Assembly (NCBI GenBank): GCA_038239195.1
Contig: JBBSEZ010000188.1
Span: forward strand, 1-17,603
Length of the DNA stretch: 17,603 nt
Source of the DNA: JBBSEZ01 sp038239195
Lineage (GTDB): Bacteria > Planctomycetota > Planctomycetia > Gemmatales > Gemmataceae
Direction: 5' to 3'
In this document: positions 1-9,181 of the stretch, in pieces
Numbering within the stretch: position 1 is the first letter of the stretch
How the letters are laid out: each line of letters begins with the position of its first letter
The notes under the pieces: generated by a model
The model's database searches: none
What the model saw: only the letters and a program-made list of their open reading frames with translations
What the model was told of the DNA's origin: nothing
Translations under genes and position numbers: made by a program

Positions 1-389
1 GAGACGCGCGGGACGTCCGGGGGAGCGCTCCAGGGCAAGAGCGGGGCCGAGCGATCGACGCCGGGGTGACAGAGCCACGACTTGGCGGACGCGACGAGTC
101 GCCCGGGGACGCGCCCTCCGTGGTTGCGCGCGAATTCCCCCACGGCGTAGTCGCGCTCGGGGGCCCAGGGCAAGGCCGTCGAGCCGGGGGGCAGGTCGTG
201 GGCGCCGGGCAGGTAGAGCAACGAGGGCAACAGCGCCCGCTCCTTCACTTCGTTGGCGGCGACAAGTTGCGGCACCGGGAACGGCTTGACTTCGACGCGC
301 CCCCCACTCTGGCGCATGCGCTCCAGGTCGAGGTAGGCCAGCGCGCTATTGGTGGTGCCGAGGTCGATGCCGATCAGGTAGCGTGACAT
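1..389 (-). CDS. Hsp70/DnaK-family protein, N-terminal part (cut by window edge)
   Basis: The first residues read MSRYLIGIDLGTTNSALAYL, the phosphate-1 loop (GIDLGTTNS) of the actin-like ATPase fold that defines Hsp70 proteins. Only about 129 residues are inside the window; the rest lies to the left. Later visible features (LPSLLYLP, then YAVGEFAR, then RLVASAKSWLCH) follow the usual order of the Hsp70 subdomain I: the 'PS-vv-f' strand, 'vG..A' and 'sfKr.lG'. The longer insert before LPSLLYLP and the SWLCH segment look like the divergent planctomycete or YegD-like Hsp70s rather than housekeeping DnaK, so I give no symbol. The start at 389 is the ATG directly before the ATPase motif; no strong Shine-Dalgarno sequence is visible. 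Expected role: ATP-dependent chaperone in the cytoplasm. It is the last gene seen of the minus-strand block. Confidence 0.9.
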   Translation of the reverse strand, partial: MSRYLIGIDLGTTNSALAYLDLERMRQSGGRVEVKPFPVPQLVAANEVKERALLPSLLYLPGAHDLPPGSTALPWAPERDYAVGEFARNHGGRVPGRLVASAKSWLCHPGVDRSAPLLPWSAPPDVPRV

Positions 390-497
390 GGTCGGGGGCC
401 CGGGCCCGCCCGGCCATCTCGACGCATGGCGCACTGCCTGGAGAGGGGCCGAACGGGCGGTCGAGGTCGTGAAGGTCGCGAGCGCCTGCTCCCTTAC

Positions 498-524
498 ATC
501 ATACGACCTCGGGCCAGGGCCCAA
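498..524 (-). promoter_or_regulatory. Weak candidate promoter for the Hsp70 gene
   Basis: In the 150-bp gap upstream of the Hsp70 start, the minus strand reads TATGAT at 503-498, five of six matches to the sigma-70 -10 box in an otherwise GC-rich stretch. A poor -35 (TTGGGC, 524-519) lies only 15 bp upstream, which is short. If used, it would give a leader of about 100 nt. The -10 is seen in the sequence; promoter function is a guess. Confidence 0.25.
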
Positions 525-539
525 CTACCCCAACGACCC

Positions 540-647
540 CTACGCCGCAGAGAGGAGCCACAACACCACGACGGCCCCCACGAACCCGAAGAACGCGCCG
601 GTGAAAAAGGCGCTCGCCTTGGCCTGAACGGTTGCGTCCGCGCTCAT
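540..647 (-). CDS. Small single-helix membrane protein, 35 aa
   Basis: A 35-codon frame starts at ATG 647 and ends at TAG 542-540. It is preceded by a perfect AGGAGG (complement of 655-660) seven bases upstream, the best ribosome binding site in this block. The peptide has a short polar N-terminus (MSADATVQAKAS) followed by about 22 hydrophobic residues rich in Phe, Gly and Val (FFTGAFFGFVGAVVVLWLL), ending SAA. This is a single transmembrane helix with a Gly-rich face, the usual look of small membrane subunits or regulators. It lies 29 bp after the acyltransferase stop, so it is probably co-transcribed with it. No family recognised; function unknown. The hydrophobic pattern together with the ideal ribosome binding site argue that it is translated. 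Confidence 0.6.
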   Translation of the reverse strand: MSADATVQAKASAFFTGAFFGFVGAVVVLWLLSAA

Positions 648-676
648 CTGTCATCCTCCTTGTCCCGATGACCGGC

Positions 677-1930
677 TCATGCCGCCGTGCGATAGCTCCA
701 GGCGGGCCGCGCCGGCTGCTCCGGGCGGGCCTCGAAGAACCGTTTCAGCTCCAGGAAGTGCTTCTCGAGCAGGTGCCAGCTCAGCAGTGCCGCGCCGAAC
801 GTCAGGGCGACGCCCAGCACCAGATAGCCGGCCAGCGCCAGCAGCGGCAGGCCCGACAGGCCGAGCTCGCCGGACATGCACCAGCGCGCCAGCTGGAACA
901 TCGGCTTGTTGAAGACGTACATCGCGTAACTGTACTTCCCCAGCGCCCGCAGCGGCGCGATCGTCAAGAAGGTTTGCACGCGCGATCCGGGCGAAGTCAG
1001 CACCAGCACGAGCAGACTGGCGAACAGCAGGCCGACGACGGTGTACTGGGCCGTCTGGCCGTACAGGGTGCGATCCCGCCCCGAGGCCCCGCCTTGCAGG
1101 ACCGCCTGTACGACCATCGCCGCCAGCAGGAGCGGGACAGCAGCCCGAGCCCACGGCGCCCAGCGCTGGAGCCCCCCCTGCGCCAGCACTGCGAGCAGGG
1201 CGCCGAGCAACAGCGGGTCGATCCGCGTCAGCGTGCTCCGGTAAATGTAGTCGCCCGAGAAGCCACGGCCCGCGAGCGCTATGCGCAGGGCCAGTGCCCC
1301 CGCCGCGCCGAGCAGGCACCCCCAGCCCAGGTGCCGGTCGGACAGTTTCCAGACGACGAACGGCCAGACGAGATAGAAATGCTCCTCGACCGCGAGCGAC
1401 CACAGGGTCGAGAGCCAGCCGACGGGCGGGCCCTGGACCGCGATCTTGTAGTAGTTGGACAGGTGCGCCCAGAACCAGAGTTGTTGCGACGACAGGTCGC
1501 GCAGCCAGTCGAACGCGGGCAGCGGGACAAGCGGCAGGAGCACGAGACAGACGAGCAAGGTCGCGCCGTAGAGGGGGAAGATGCGCAGGGCGCGGCGGGC
1601 GAAGAAGTTGCGCAGGTAGTGGGGCCTCTCGCGGGCCGCGAGCAAGATGCCGGTGATGAGGAAGCCCGACAGCACGAAGAACAGATCGACGCCGACCCAG
1701 CCCCAGCGCGCGACGTTGTAGACGACGCCCTCGATGGCGTTGGCCGGGCGCAACCCCGCGTCCATGCCGTGCGTCAGCAGCACCAGGCCGATCGCCAGCC
1801 CGCGCACCCCGTCCAGCGCCGGCACGTGGCCGCGCGCCGAACCCACGGCGGGCGCCGGCGGCCTCCGGAATGGGAGGATGGCCCTCGGTGCGCCCGTGCA
1901 TGGCAGGTCGATCGGAAGGCGTTCGCTCAT
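677..1930 (-). CDS. OafA/YrhL-type membrane acyltransferase (acyltransferase 3 family)
   Basis: A 417-aa polytopic membrane protein, a normal length for the family. The acyltransferase-3 signatures are all present in order: LDGVRGLAIGLVLLTH at 39-54, giving the R43-x10-H54 pair considered catalytic; GVDLFFVLSGFLITG at 80-94; the FFARRALRIFPLY segment at 109-121; and WSLAVEEHFYLVWP at 177-190. About ten hydrophobic helices follow, and the C-terminus is basic. The family moves acyl groups (often acetyl or succinyl) from a cytoplasmic donor to sugars of surface glycans, lipids or antibiotics; the acceptor cannot be read from sequence. The start at ATG 1930 has GGAG about eight bases upstream. 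It follows the TauE-like gene by 36 bp, suggesting co-transcription. The N-terminal 35 residues are Pro-rich and poorly conserved looking. Family call secure, substrate unknown. Confidence 0.92.
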   Translation of the reverse strand: MSERLPIDLPCTGAPRAILPFRRPPAPAVGSARGHVPALDGVRGLAIGLVLLTHGMDAGLRPANAIEGVVYNVARWGWVGVDLFFVLSGFLITGILLAARERPHYLRNFFARRALRIFPLYGATLLVCLVLLPLVPLPAFDWLRDLSSQQLWFWAHLSNYYKIAVQGPPVGWLSTLWSLAVEEHFYLVWPFVVWKLSDRHLGWGCLLGAAGALALRIALAGRGFSGDYIYRSTLTRIDPLLLGALLAVLAQGGLQRWAPWARAAVPLLLAAMVVQAVLQGGASGRDRTLYGQTAQYTVVGLLFASLLVLVLTSPGSRVQTFLTIAPLRALGKYSYAMYVFNKPMFQLARWCMSGELGLSGLPLLALAGYLVLGVALTFGAALLSWHLLEKHFLELKRFFEARPEQPARPAWSYRTAA

Positions 1931-1966
1931 CGTCGTTCTCCGGTGGGGCAGGAGCGCAAAGGCCGC

Positions 1967-2764
1967 TCAGGCGCCCCAGGCGCGGAAGGCCCTGAACAGG
2001 CCCTCGCCGGCCATGCCCAGGCCGGTCAGCCCAATGGTCCAACCCACCAGGCGCTGCAAGGTCTCCTTGCGAAACGAGCCCGTCCAGCGCGCGCCCAGAT
2101 ACCCGCCGAGGACGGTGGGTGGGGCGACGACGAAGAGGGGCAGCCAGTAGAACGTCTTGCCCTGCGCCCAGAACGCCACGCAGCCGGCCAGGGCGGTGAG
2201 GCAGCCGATGGCCATGTTGCTGCCGACCGCCACGCGCGGGTCGATGCGCAGCCAGCGAATCATCATCGGCAGCCGCATGCTGCCCATCATCAGCCCCGTG
2301 ATGGCCGCCATGAAGCCCAGGGCCAGTCCGATGACGATCTCGAGGCCGAGGCGCAGCCCGATGCCGAAGGGCACCTCTTCGCCCTTCGGCTGGCCCATCG
2401 TGCGCAGGAGGTTGACGCCGCTGACGAGCAGGAAAACGCCGACGAAGAGACGTGCCCAGGCGGGATCGACCACGATCAAGAACCGGGCCCCGAGGAGGGC
2501 GCCGACGACGGAGGGGATGCCCATGATGGCCAGGACGCGGGCCGAGATCCGTCCGTCGCGGGCGTGGCGCAGGGTGCCGGTCAGCGCGCCGAGGCCGGAG
2601 ATGGCCAGGTTGGTGGCGCTGCCCGCGGAGGCGGTCGGCAGATAGTAGCTCAGCAAGGGCAGGCGCAGGTGTCCGAGGATCAGGCCCGAGGCGGCCCCGT
2701 AGAACGCCAGCGCGAACGATACGAAGGTGATGCCCCCGAGGAGCAGTGCGTCCTGAACTTCCAC
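1967..2764 (-). CDS. TauE/SafE (TSUP, DUF81) family membrane transporter
   Basis: From GTG 2764 the frame gives 265 residues made of about eight hydrophobic helices arranged as two similar halves, the standard TSUP design. The first helix carries FYGAASGLILGHLRLPLL, a form of the family's G-x-GGG-x-P entry motif, and the second half repeats it as GFMAAITGLMMGSMRLPMM. An internal GALLGARFL and a later GGYLGARWTG are the paired 'GA.lGa' motifs. TSUP proteins export or import small organosulfur or sulfite-type anions, but most members have no known substrate. The frame remains open upstream to 3043, but that part overlaps the DUF218 gene and is Arg/Pro-rich out-of-frame sequence. I therefore place the start at GTG 2764, with a G-rich ribosome-binding-like sequence just upstream. 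Probably co-transcribed with the acyltransferase. Confidence 0.88.
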   Translation of the reverse strand: MEVQDALLLGGITFVSFALAFYGAASGLILGHLRLPLLSYYLPTASAGSATNLAISGLGALTGTLRHARDGRISARVLAIMGIPSVVGALLGARFLIVVDPAWARLFVGVFLLVSGVNLLRTMGQPKGEEVPFGIGLRLGLEIVIGLALGFMAAITGLMMGSMRLPMMIRWLRIDPRVAVGSNMAIGCLTALAGCVAFWAQGKTFYWLPLFVVAPPTVLGGYLGARWTGSFRKETLQRLVGWTIGLTGLGMAGEGLFRAFRAWGA

Positions 2765-2934
2765 GTGCGCTTCCCCCCGGCCCGATGGGACGCGGCGGGC
2801 GCATGAAAGGCGCCGGGCCGCGAGGGCGGGCCCTGATAGCAGGGGCAAGGCGCAGCGCCTAGAGCAACCCGATAGGGGCCCTGGATGGGGAGAAAGGGGG
2901 AAGAAGCGAAGGGAGGCAAGCCGGCGAGGAAAGC
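2765..2934. other. Intergenic spacer with a short palindrome
   Basis: This 170-bp gap separates the DUF218 and TauE-like genes on the same strand. The only structure noticed is a perfect 13-bp palindrome at 2848-2860 (AGGCGC-A-GCGCCT), about 75 bp after the DUF218 stop. It could form a five-pair hairpin, but no T-run follows on the minus strand, so it is a poor intrinsic terminator. Nothing else is supported here. Confidence 0.3.
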
Positions 2935-3492
2935 TCACTCGGCCGGGAGCAGCCCGGCCCGGATCAGGGCGGCGAGCAACTCCGCCTCGGCCTCGACGCG
3001 GCGGCGGCACGCTTCTTCCACGTGCCAGTCGTGGCCCAGGCAACGTTCTCCGTGCGGGCAGCAGAGCAGGCGAACCGTGGGGGAGAAGGAGCGACGGGCC
3101 AGGCGCCAGACGCGCCCCATGTGCCAGGGACAGGAGACGAGCAGCAGGGTGGAGAGGCGGGGCAAGATGCCCAGTTCGCCCAACAGGGTGACGGTGTGCG
3201 CGACGTTCTCGAAGGTGGTGCGCGCGTGAGGCTCGAGCAGGATGGCGCTGTTGGGCACCCCCAACGCGCGGGCCACCTCCGCCATGCTCTCGGCCTCGCT
3301 CGGCTCGCCAGGGTGGGTGCAGCCGCCGGAGAAGAGCAGCCAGGGAACGTGGCCTGCGCGGTATAGCTGGGCGGCGTGGCGAGCCCGGATGGCGGCGCCT
3401 TCGGGATCGCTGTAGCCGAACACCAGCGCCACGTCGGCCGGCGCCGGCTCGTGCCGCACGAACAAGAGCTGGGTGATTTCGTCGTCGGTCAT
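2935..3492 (-). CDS. YdcF-like DUF218 protein
   Basis: 185 aa, soluble. The DUF218 landmarks are in order: ADVALVFGYSDP (19-30, first beta strand and loop), HAAQLYRAGHVPWLLFSGG (39-57, the 'A..ly..g..p.ii.SGG' motif), EAESMAEVARALGVP, ILLEPHARTTFENV (the conserved 'E..a.tT.eN' segment) and LLLVSCPWHMGR (the 'lvTs.yHm.Ra' motif, here with Ser-Cys-Pro-Trp before His). The family includes E. coli YdcF, reported to bind S-adenosylmethionine, and SanA/ElyC-type envelope proteins; the biochemical role is unsettled. There is no signal peptide or membrane helix, so this is the cytoplasmic YdcF-like type. The C-terminus has an unusual cluster of Cys and His (CCPHGERCLGHDWH) that could bind a metal, which is an inference. 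It begins 40 bp after the kinase stop, so it may be read from the same transcript. Confidence 0.82.
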   Translation of the reverse strand: MTDDEITQLLFVRHEPAPADVALVFGYSDPEGAAIRARHAAQLYRAGHVPWLLFSGGCTHPGEPSEAESMAEVARALGVPNSAILLEPHARTTFENVAHTVTLLGELGILPRLSTLLLVSCPWHMGRVWRLARRSFSPTVRLLCCPHGERCLGHDWHVEEACRRRVEAEAELLAALIRAGLLPAE

Positions 3493-3532
3493 GGGCGGTC
3501 CGGGAGAAGGACTTTGTGGAACGACGGGGGCC

Positions 3533-6934
<3,402 letters not shown>

Positions 6935-6972
6935 GAATCGCCTCTGACAGACGGAAAAAGCCCTCCCGGTCG

Positions 6973-7002
6973 ATTATCTCTCGGAGACAAGGCAAAAGGC
7001 AA
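6973..7002 (-). promoter_or_regulatory. Candidate sigma-70-type promoter of the kinase gene
   Basis: On the minus strand, TTGCCT (7002-6997, four of six to TTGACA) is separated by 18 bp from GATAAT (6978-6973, five of six to TATAAT). Transcription would begin near 6966, giving a leader of about 30 nt that includes the AGAGGCG ribosome binding site before ATG 6934. It lies in the 88-bp gap after the 77-aa gene, in one of the few AT-richer patches of this region. It implies that the kinase and the genes behind it can be transcribed separately from the 77-aa gene. Confidence 0.45.
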
Positions 7003-7022
7003 GGGAATAGGGCAGAACAGGC

Positions 7023-7256
7023 TCACGCCGGCCCGGCCGGCCTCGTCCCTTCCAGGCGCTGGCGTGCCCGCGCCAGCACGACGCGGGCGTCCTCGAGGCC
7101 CGCCAGGGCGTCCTGCACGCCCTTCAAATAGGCCCTCCGCTCCAGGTACAACAAGGGGTCGTTGCCCTCCTGCCACAACGACACTTCCCGGGACAGCCCG
7201 CGCGCCAGCTCTCCCAGCCGACGCCCTCGTGCCGCGATGTCCGACAAACTGATCAC
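7023..7256 (-). CDS. Hypothetical helical protein, 77 aa
   Basis: The frame is open from further upstream, but the sequence becomes protein-like from GTG 7256, which is preceded by a GGTGGGGAG purine-rich stretch. The product starts VISLSDIAARGRRLGELARG and is rich in Leu, Arg and Ala with heptad-like spacing through to ARQRLEGTRP. This predicts two or three amphipathic helices, and there is no membrane segment. No family recognised. It sits upstream of the kinase on the same strand with an 88-bp gap. GTG is the only plausible start near the protein-like part, since no ATG occurs in frame there. Function unknown; it could be a small regulatory or adaptor protein. Confidence 0.55.
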   Translation of the reverse strand: MISLSDIAARGRRLGELARGLSREVSLWQEGNDPLLYLERRAYLKGVQDALAGLEDARVVLARARQRLEGTRPAGPA

Positions 7257-7483
7257 GCTCCCCACCCTCGGGCCAGGACGGACTCGAGTGTACCTCGGTT
7301 CGCGGAAAAGGGCGAGAGGAGAATGAGGGGGCGGCCCAGGGATTGGGGAGGGCCTTCCTGACGCAGTTCGGAGGGACGAACCGCCGGTGGGTAGAGCGAG
7401 GACGTCGCTCCAGTCACCGTCAAAGTGGTGTGGCTCATCGCGAGGTGCCCTCGCAAATGACCCACCAACAGACGAGGCCAGCC
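7257..7483. other. Intergenic spacer with two small inverted repeats
   Basis: This 227-bp gap lies between the stop of the XRE-type gene and the start of the 77-aa gene, both on the minus strand. Two hairpin-capable sequences are visible: GAGCGA-ggacg-TCGCTC at 7394-7410 and GCGAGG-tgc-CCTCGC at 7440-7454. The second lies 30 bp after the XRE-gene stop and could end its transcript or stabilise it, but neither is followed by a T-run on the minus strand. No convincing gene is seen in the gap. Confidence 0.35.
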
Positions 7484-7831
7484 TCAACGCGTCGCTTTCT
7501 TCCGGCGGCCCACGTCGCGGAGGACATCGTCCAGCGAGGCGTCGTCCAGTGTGGCCAGCTTGCAGAAGGCGTCCGGGCGTTGCAGCACTCGGTCGCGAAT
7601 CAGCGGCGGAACCTTCTTCGCCAGCAACAACAGCTCCGTCTCGTCCGCTTCCAGGGCGACGGCGAGCTTGCGGATCAATTGCTCGCCCGGGTAGAGCGCG
7701 AAGTCGAGCCGGCCGGCCTCGACCTTCGACAGATAGGTGTGGTGAACGCCCACCGCCCCAGCCAGTCGCTTCTGGCTGAGGCCCTTCTCCCGGCGCAGGC
7801 CCCGAAGCCGAGAGCCGAACGTTGTGGTCAT
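7484..7831 (-). CDS. XRE/Cro-type helix-turn-helix transcriptional regulator, 115 aa
   Basis: The N-terminal half is a classic HTH_3 domain: FGSRLRGLRREKGLSQKRLA, then the turn and recognition helix AVGVHHTYLSKVEAGRL (26-42), then a helix pair ending LEADETELLLLAKKVP at about 75. The C-terminal 40 residues (IRDRVLQRPDAFCKLATLDD...) form the short tail often seen on XRE repressors of toxin-antitoxin or ImmA/IrrE-linked modules, but no metalloprotease partner is adjacent here. The start at ATG 7831 has AAGGA eight bases upstream. It is transcribed divergently from the nuclease-like gene. Its promoter region holds a 13-bp palindrome, a natural binding site for self-repression and control of the neighbour. 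DNA-binding repressor is a family-based call; the target is inferred. Confidence 0.88.
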   Translation of the reverse strand: MTTTFGSRLRGLRREKGLSQKRLAGAVGVHHTYLSKVEAGRLDFALYPGEQLIRKLAVALEADETELLLLAKKVPPLIRDRVLQRPDAFCKLATLDDASLDDVLRDVGRRKKATR

Positions 7832-7842
7832 CGCTACGGTCC

Positions 7843-7871
7843 TTGAAACGGGGGCCCCGTCAGAATAGGAT
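7843..7871 (+). promoter_or_regulatory. Candidate sigma-70 promoter of the nuclease-like gene
   Basis: TTGAAA (7843-7848, five of six) is followed after exactly 17 bp by TAGGAT (7866-7871, four of six). Transcription would start near 7878, giving a leader of about 110 nt before ATG 7987. The spacer contains the 13-bp palindrome, so a protein bound there would block RNA polymerase directly. This is one of the best promoter matches in the window. Confidence 0.5.
7848..7860. promoter_or_regulatory. 13-bp palindrome, candidate operator
   Basis: The sequence ACGGGG-G-CCCCGT is perfectly symmetric around one central base. It lies between the -35 and -10 boxes of the rightward promoter and covers the predicted start point of the leftward one. 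Dimeric XRE-type repressors typically bind such sites, and an XRE gene begins 17 bp away. Operator function is inferred from position and symmetry. Confidence 0.45.
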
Positions 7872-7890
7872 CGTTGCAGTTGGAATTCAA
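7862..7890 (-). promoter_or_regulatory. Candidate sigma-70 promoter of the XRE regulator gene
   Basis: On the minus strand, TTGAAT (7890-7885, four of six) is separated by 17 bp from TATTCT (7867-7862, four of six). Transcription would start near 7855, giving a leader of about 24 nt with AAGGA before ATG 7831. Its -10 box overlaps the -10 box of the opposing promoter, so the two cannot be occupied together. Confidence 0.45.
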
Positions 7891-7990
7891 CCTCGGTGCA
7901 TGGAAGACGCGCGGGGCCCGCAAGAAGCTGGAGCGGGCGACCCGCGCCAACCTGAAAGGGCTGGGCTTTTGCGAGGGGGACCGAGAATGA
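7874..7990 (+). CDS. Possible 38-aa basic leader peptide overlapping the nuclease-like start
   Basis: A short frame from TTG 7874 reads MQLEFNLGAWKTRGARKK and continues LERATRANLKGLGFCEGDRE before a TGA that overlaps the next gene's start as ATGA (7987-7990), the usual sign of translational coupling. The composition is protein-like: an amphipathic Lys/Arg helix with an acidic end. Against it, there is only a weak ribosome binding site (TAGGA), the start is the rare TTG, and the best promoter here would begin transcription around 7878, after the TTG. It could be a leader peptide, the worn end of an older gene, or chance. Confidence 0.25.
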   Translation: MQLEFNLGAWKTRGARKKLERATRANLKGLGFCEGDRE

Positions 7991-8592
7991 GTTTTCGAGA
8001 CTTCGATCTGCCGAAAGCTCAACAGGATTTCGCCCTGACGTTGGCGACCAGTCAGCCTTTGTTCTCCGGCGTTGTGCCGGTGCCGATCTCGGAGGGGCTG
8101 CGGCAGTTCTGGAACAACACACAACCGCTGGGTTTGTCGCTCATCACCGAAAAGGCACGTTCGGAGTTGCTGGCCGCTCCCCTGTTGGCGGAAGTCTGGC
8201 ACCGTTCGGGTCGGCAGATTGCCCTCCTGTCGGGGGTCGATTTTACCGTGGACGTCGCAGCCGGGCTGAACGGGACCTGCGACTTTCTCCTCTGCCGGTC
8301 GGAGAACCTCTATTTCGTGACGGCCCCGGTGCTGGTGGCGGTGGAGGCCAAGCGAGATAGCATCCCCGACGGCCTGGGCCAGTGTGCCGCCGAGATGGTC
8401 GCCGCCCAACGGTTCAACTTGCAGGCGAAAACGCCGGCCGATCGGACCTACGGCTGCGTCACCACCGGCTCGAACTGGCGGTTTCTGCGTCTGAGCGGCA
8501 GCCGGCTGGAAATTGACGTGGACGAATACCCGATCAGCCAGCCCGACCGCATCCTGGGGGTGCTGCTCCATTGTTGCGGGGTAGTGGTATGA
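7987..8592 (+). CDS. PD-(D/E)XK nuclease-like protein of unknown function, 201 aa
   Basis: I chose ATG 7987 because GAGGGGGA lies seven bases upstream; an in-frame ATG at 7900 has no ribosome binding site. The centre holds the pattern GTCDFLLCRS (96-105) followed by PVLVAVEAKRDSIPDGLGQC (114-133). This gives Asp99, Glu120-x-Lys122 and Gln132, matching the D...ExK core and trailing Gln of PD-(D/E)XK nucleases. The Gly-Leu-Gly-Gln-Cys-Ala-Ala-Glu-Met helix, then YGCVTTGSNWRFLRL, resembles an uncharacterised family that I recall mainly from cyanobacteria ('LNGxCDF', 'VEAK..di..GlGQC.AqM', 'fGcVTtG..WqFl'). No restriction or methylase domain is attached. It may cut nucleic acid or be an inactive relative. 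It is divergent from the XRE gene and probably controlled by it. Confidence 0.7.
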   Translation: MSFRDFDLPKAQQDFALTLATSQPLFSGVVPVPISEGLRQFWNNTQPLGLSLITEKARSELLAAPLLAEVWHRSGRQIALLSGVDFTVDVAAGLNGTCDFLLCRSENLYFVTAPVLVAVEAKRDSIPDGLGQCAAEMVAAQRFNLQAKTPADRTYGCVTTGSNWRFLRLSGSRLEIDVDEYPISQPDRILGVLLHCCGVVV

Positions 8593-8742
8593 GCGTCTCG
8601 ATGAGGCAAAAGCCGTTCGGCGAGAAGATGGCCCGGCCGATGGCCAACTGACGAGCCTGCGAGGGCTGATCGTATCCTCCATCGCCGCGACCGAATCCGT
8701 TCCTACGGCCCCCGAAGCGGAACGACACGTCAGGAGGACGGT

Positions 8743-9072
8743 ATGAACGTGCGCGTCCACGTGCAGTACGAGTCGCCGAGCGAAAGCGACCGGGCCTCCC
8801 TGGCGTCGCTGGGGCGAGATCTGACGAACGATCGGGAGAGCGTGCGCGTGTTCGCGCGCGACGCCGCCCCGCAGTGGCTGGTCGTCGAATTCACGATGCC
8901 GACCGAGGCCCAGTACAAGGCGGTCGAAACGATTCATTCCGCCATCCGCCGTCATGCGGGCAACCGGATGGATTCGACCATCGAGTTTCCGAAGTCGGCG
9001 GCGGATCAGGAGAGAAGCCAGCGGAAAGCGGAACGCCGCCGGGCGCGAAGGCGGTTGCGCGATGCGGACTGA
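8743..9072 (+). CDS. Hypothetical protein with basic C-terminal tail, 109 aa
   Basis: The start at ATG 8743 is well supported by AGGAGG five bases upstream. The first 80 residues look like a small alpha/beta domain: MNVRVHVQYESP strand, an acidic helix, the strand SVRVFARD, then PQWLVVEFTMPTEAQYKAVETIH as strand plus helix, and RMDSTIEFPKS. The last 20 residues are strongly basic (RKAERRRARRRLRDAD), suggesting contact with nucleic acid or membrane. No family recognised. It lies 150 bp after the nuclease-like gene on the same strand, so it may or may not share its transcript. It is convergent with rsmH. Coding is convincing from the ribosome binding site and composition; the function is unknown. 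Confidence 0.7.
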   Translation: MNVRVHVQYESPSESDRASLASLGRDLTNDRESVRVFARDAAPQWLVVEFTMPTEAQYKAVETIHSAIRRHAGNRMDSTIEFPKSAADQERSQRKAERRRARRRLRDAD

Positions 9073-9181
9073 TTCAACGGGGAGGGCGGAATGCTGACGG
9101 AGCGGAGTGACGACCTCGTTCGGCGCCGTGGTCCTGCTCGGTCGCCTCCGCGCCGCCTTGGCCCGCCCCTTCTCCCCGCCC

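Noticed and set aside
632..2806. A 724-codon plus-strand open frame opposite the acyltransferase and TauE-like genes.
   Set aside because: It is rich in Arg, Gln, Pro and Ala with no domain and lies antisense to two clear membrane-protein genes. GC-rich coding DNA commonly produces such mirror frames.
2765..3043. N-terminal extension of the TauE-like protein to an ATG at 3043.
   Set aside because: It overlaps the DUF218 coding region in another frame and the added residues are Arg/Pro/Ser-rich without helices. GTG 2764 begins right at the first membrane helix.
7253..7468. A 71-codon minus-strand frame starting MVGHLRGHLAMSHTT.
   Set aside because: No ribosome binding site, no protein-like pattern or family, and it ends right at the start of the better supported 77-aa gene.
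8589..8651. A 20-codon frame whose ATG overlaps the stop of the nuclease-like gene (ATGA).
   Set aside because: The overlap suggests coupling but the peptide is very short, with no hydrophobic or charged pattern to suggest a function. Probably chance.
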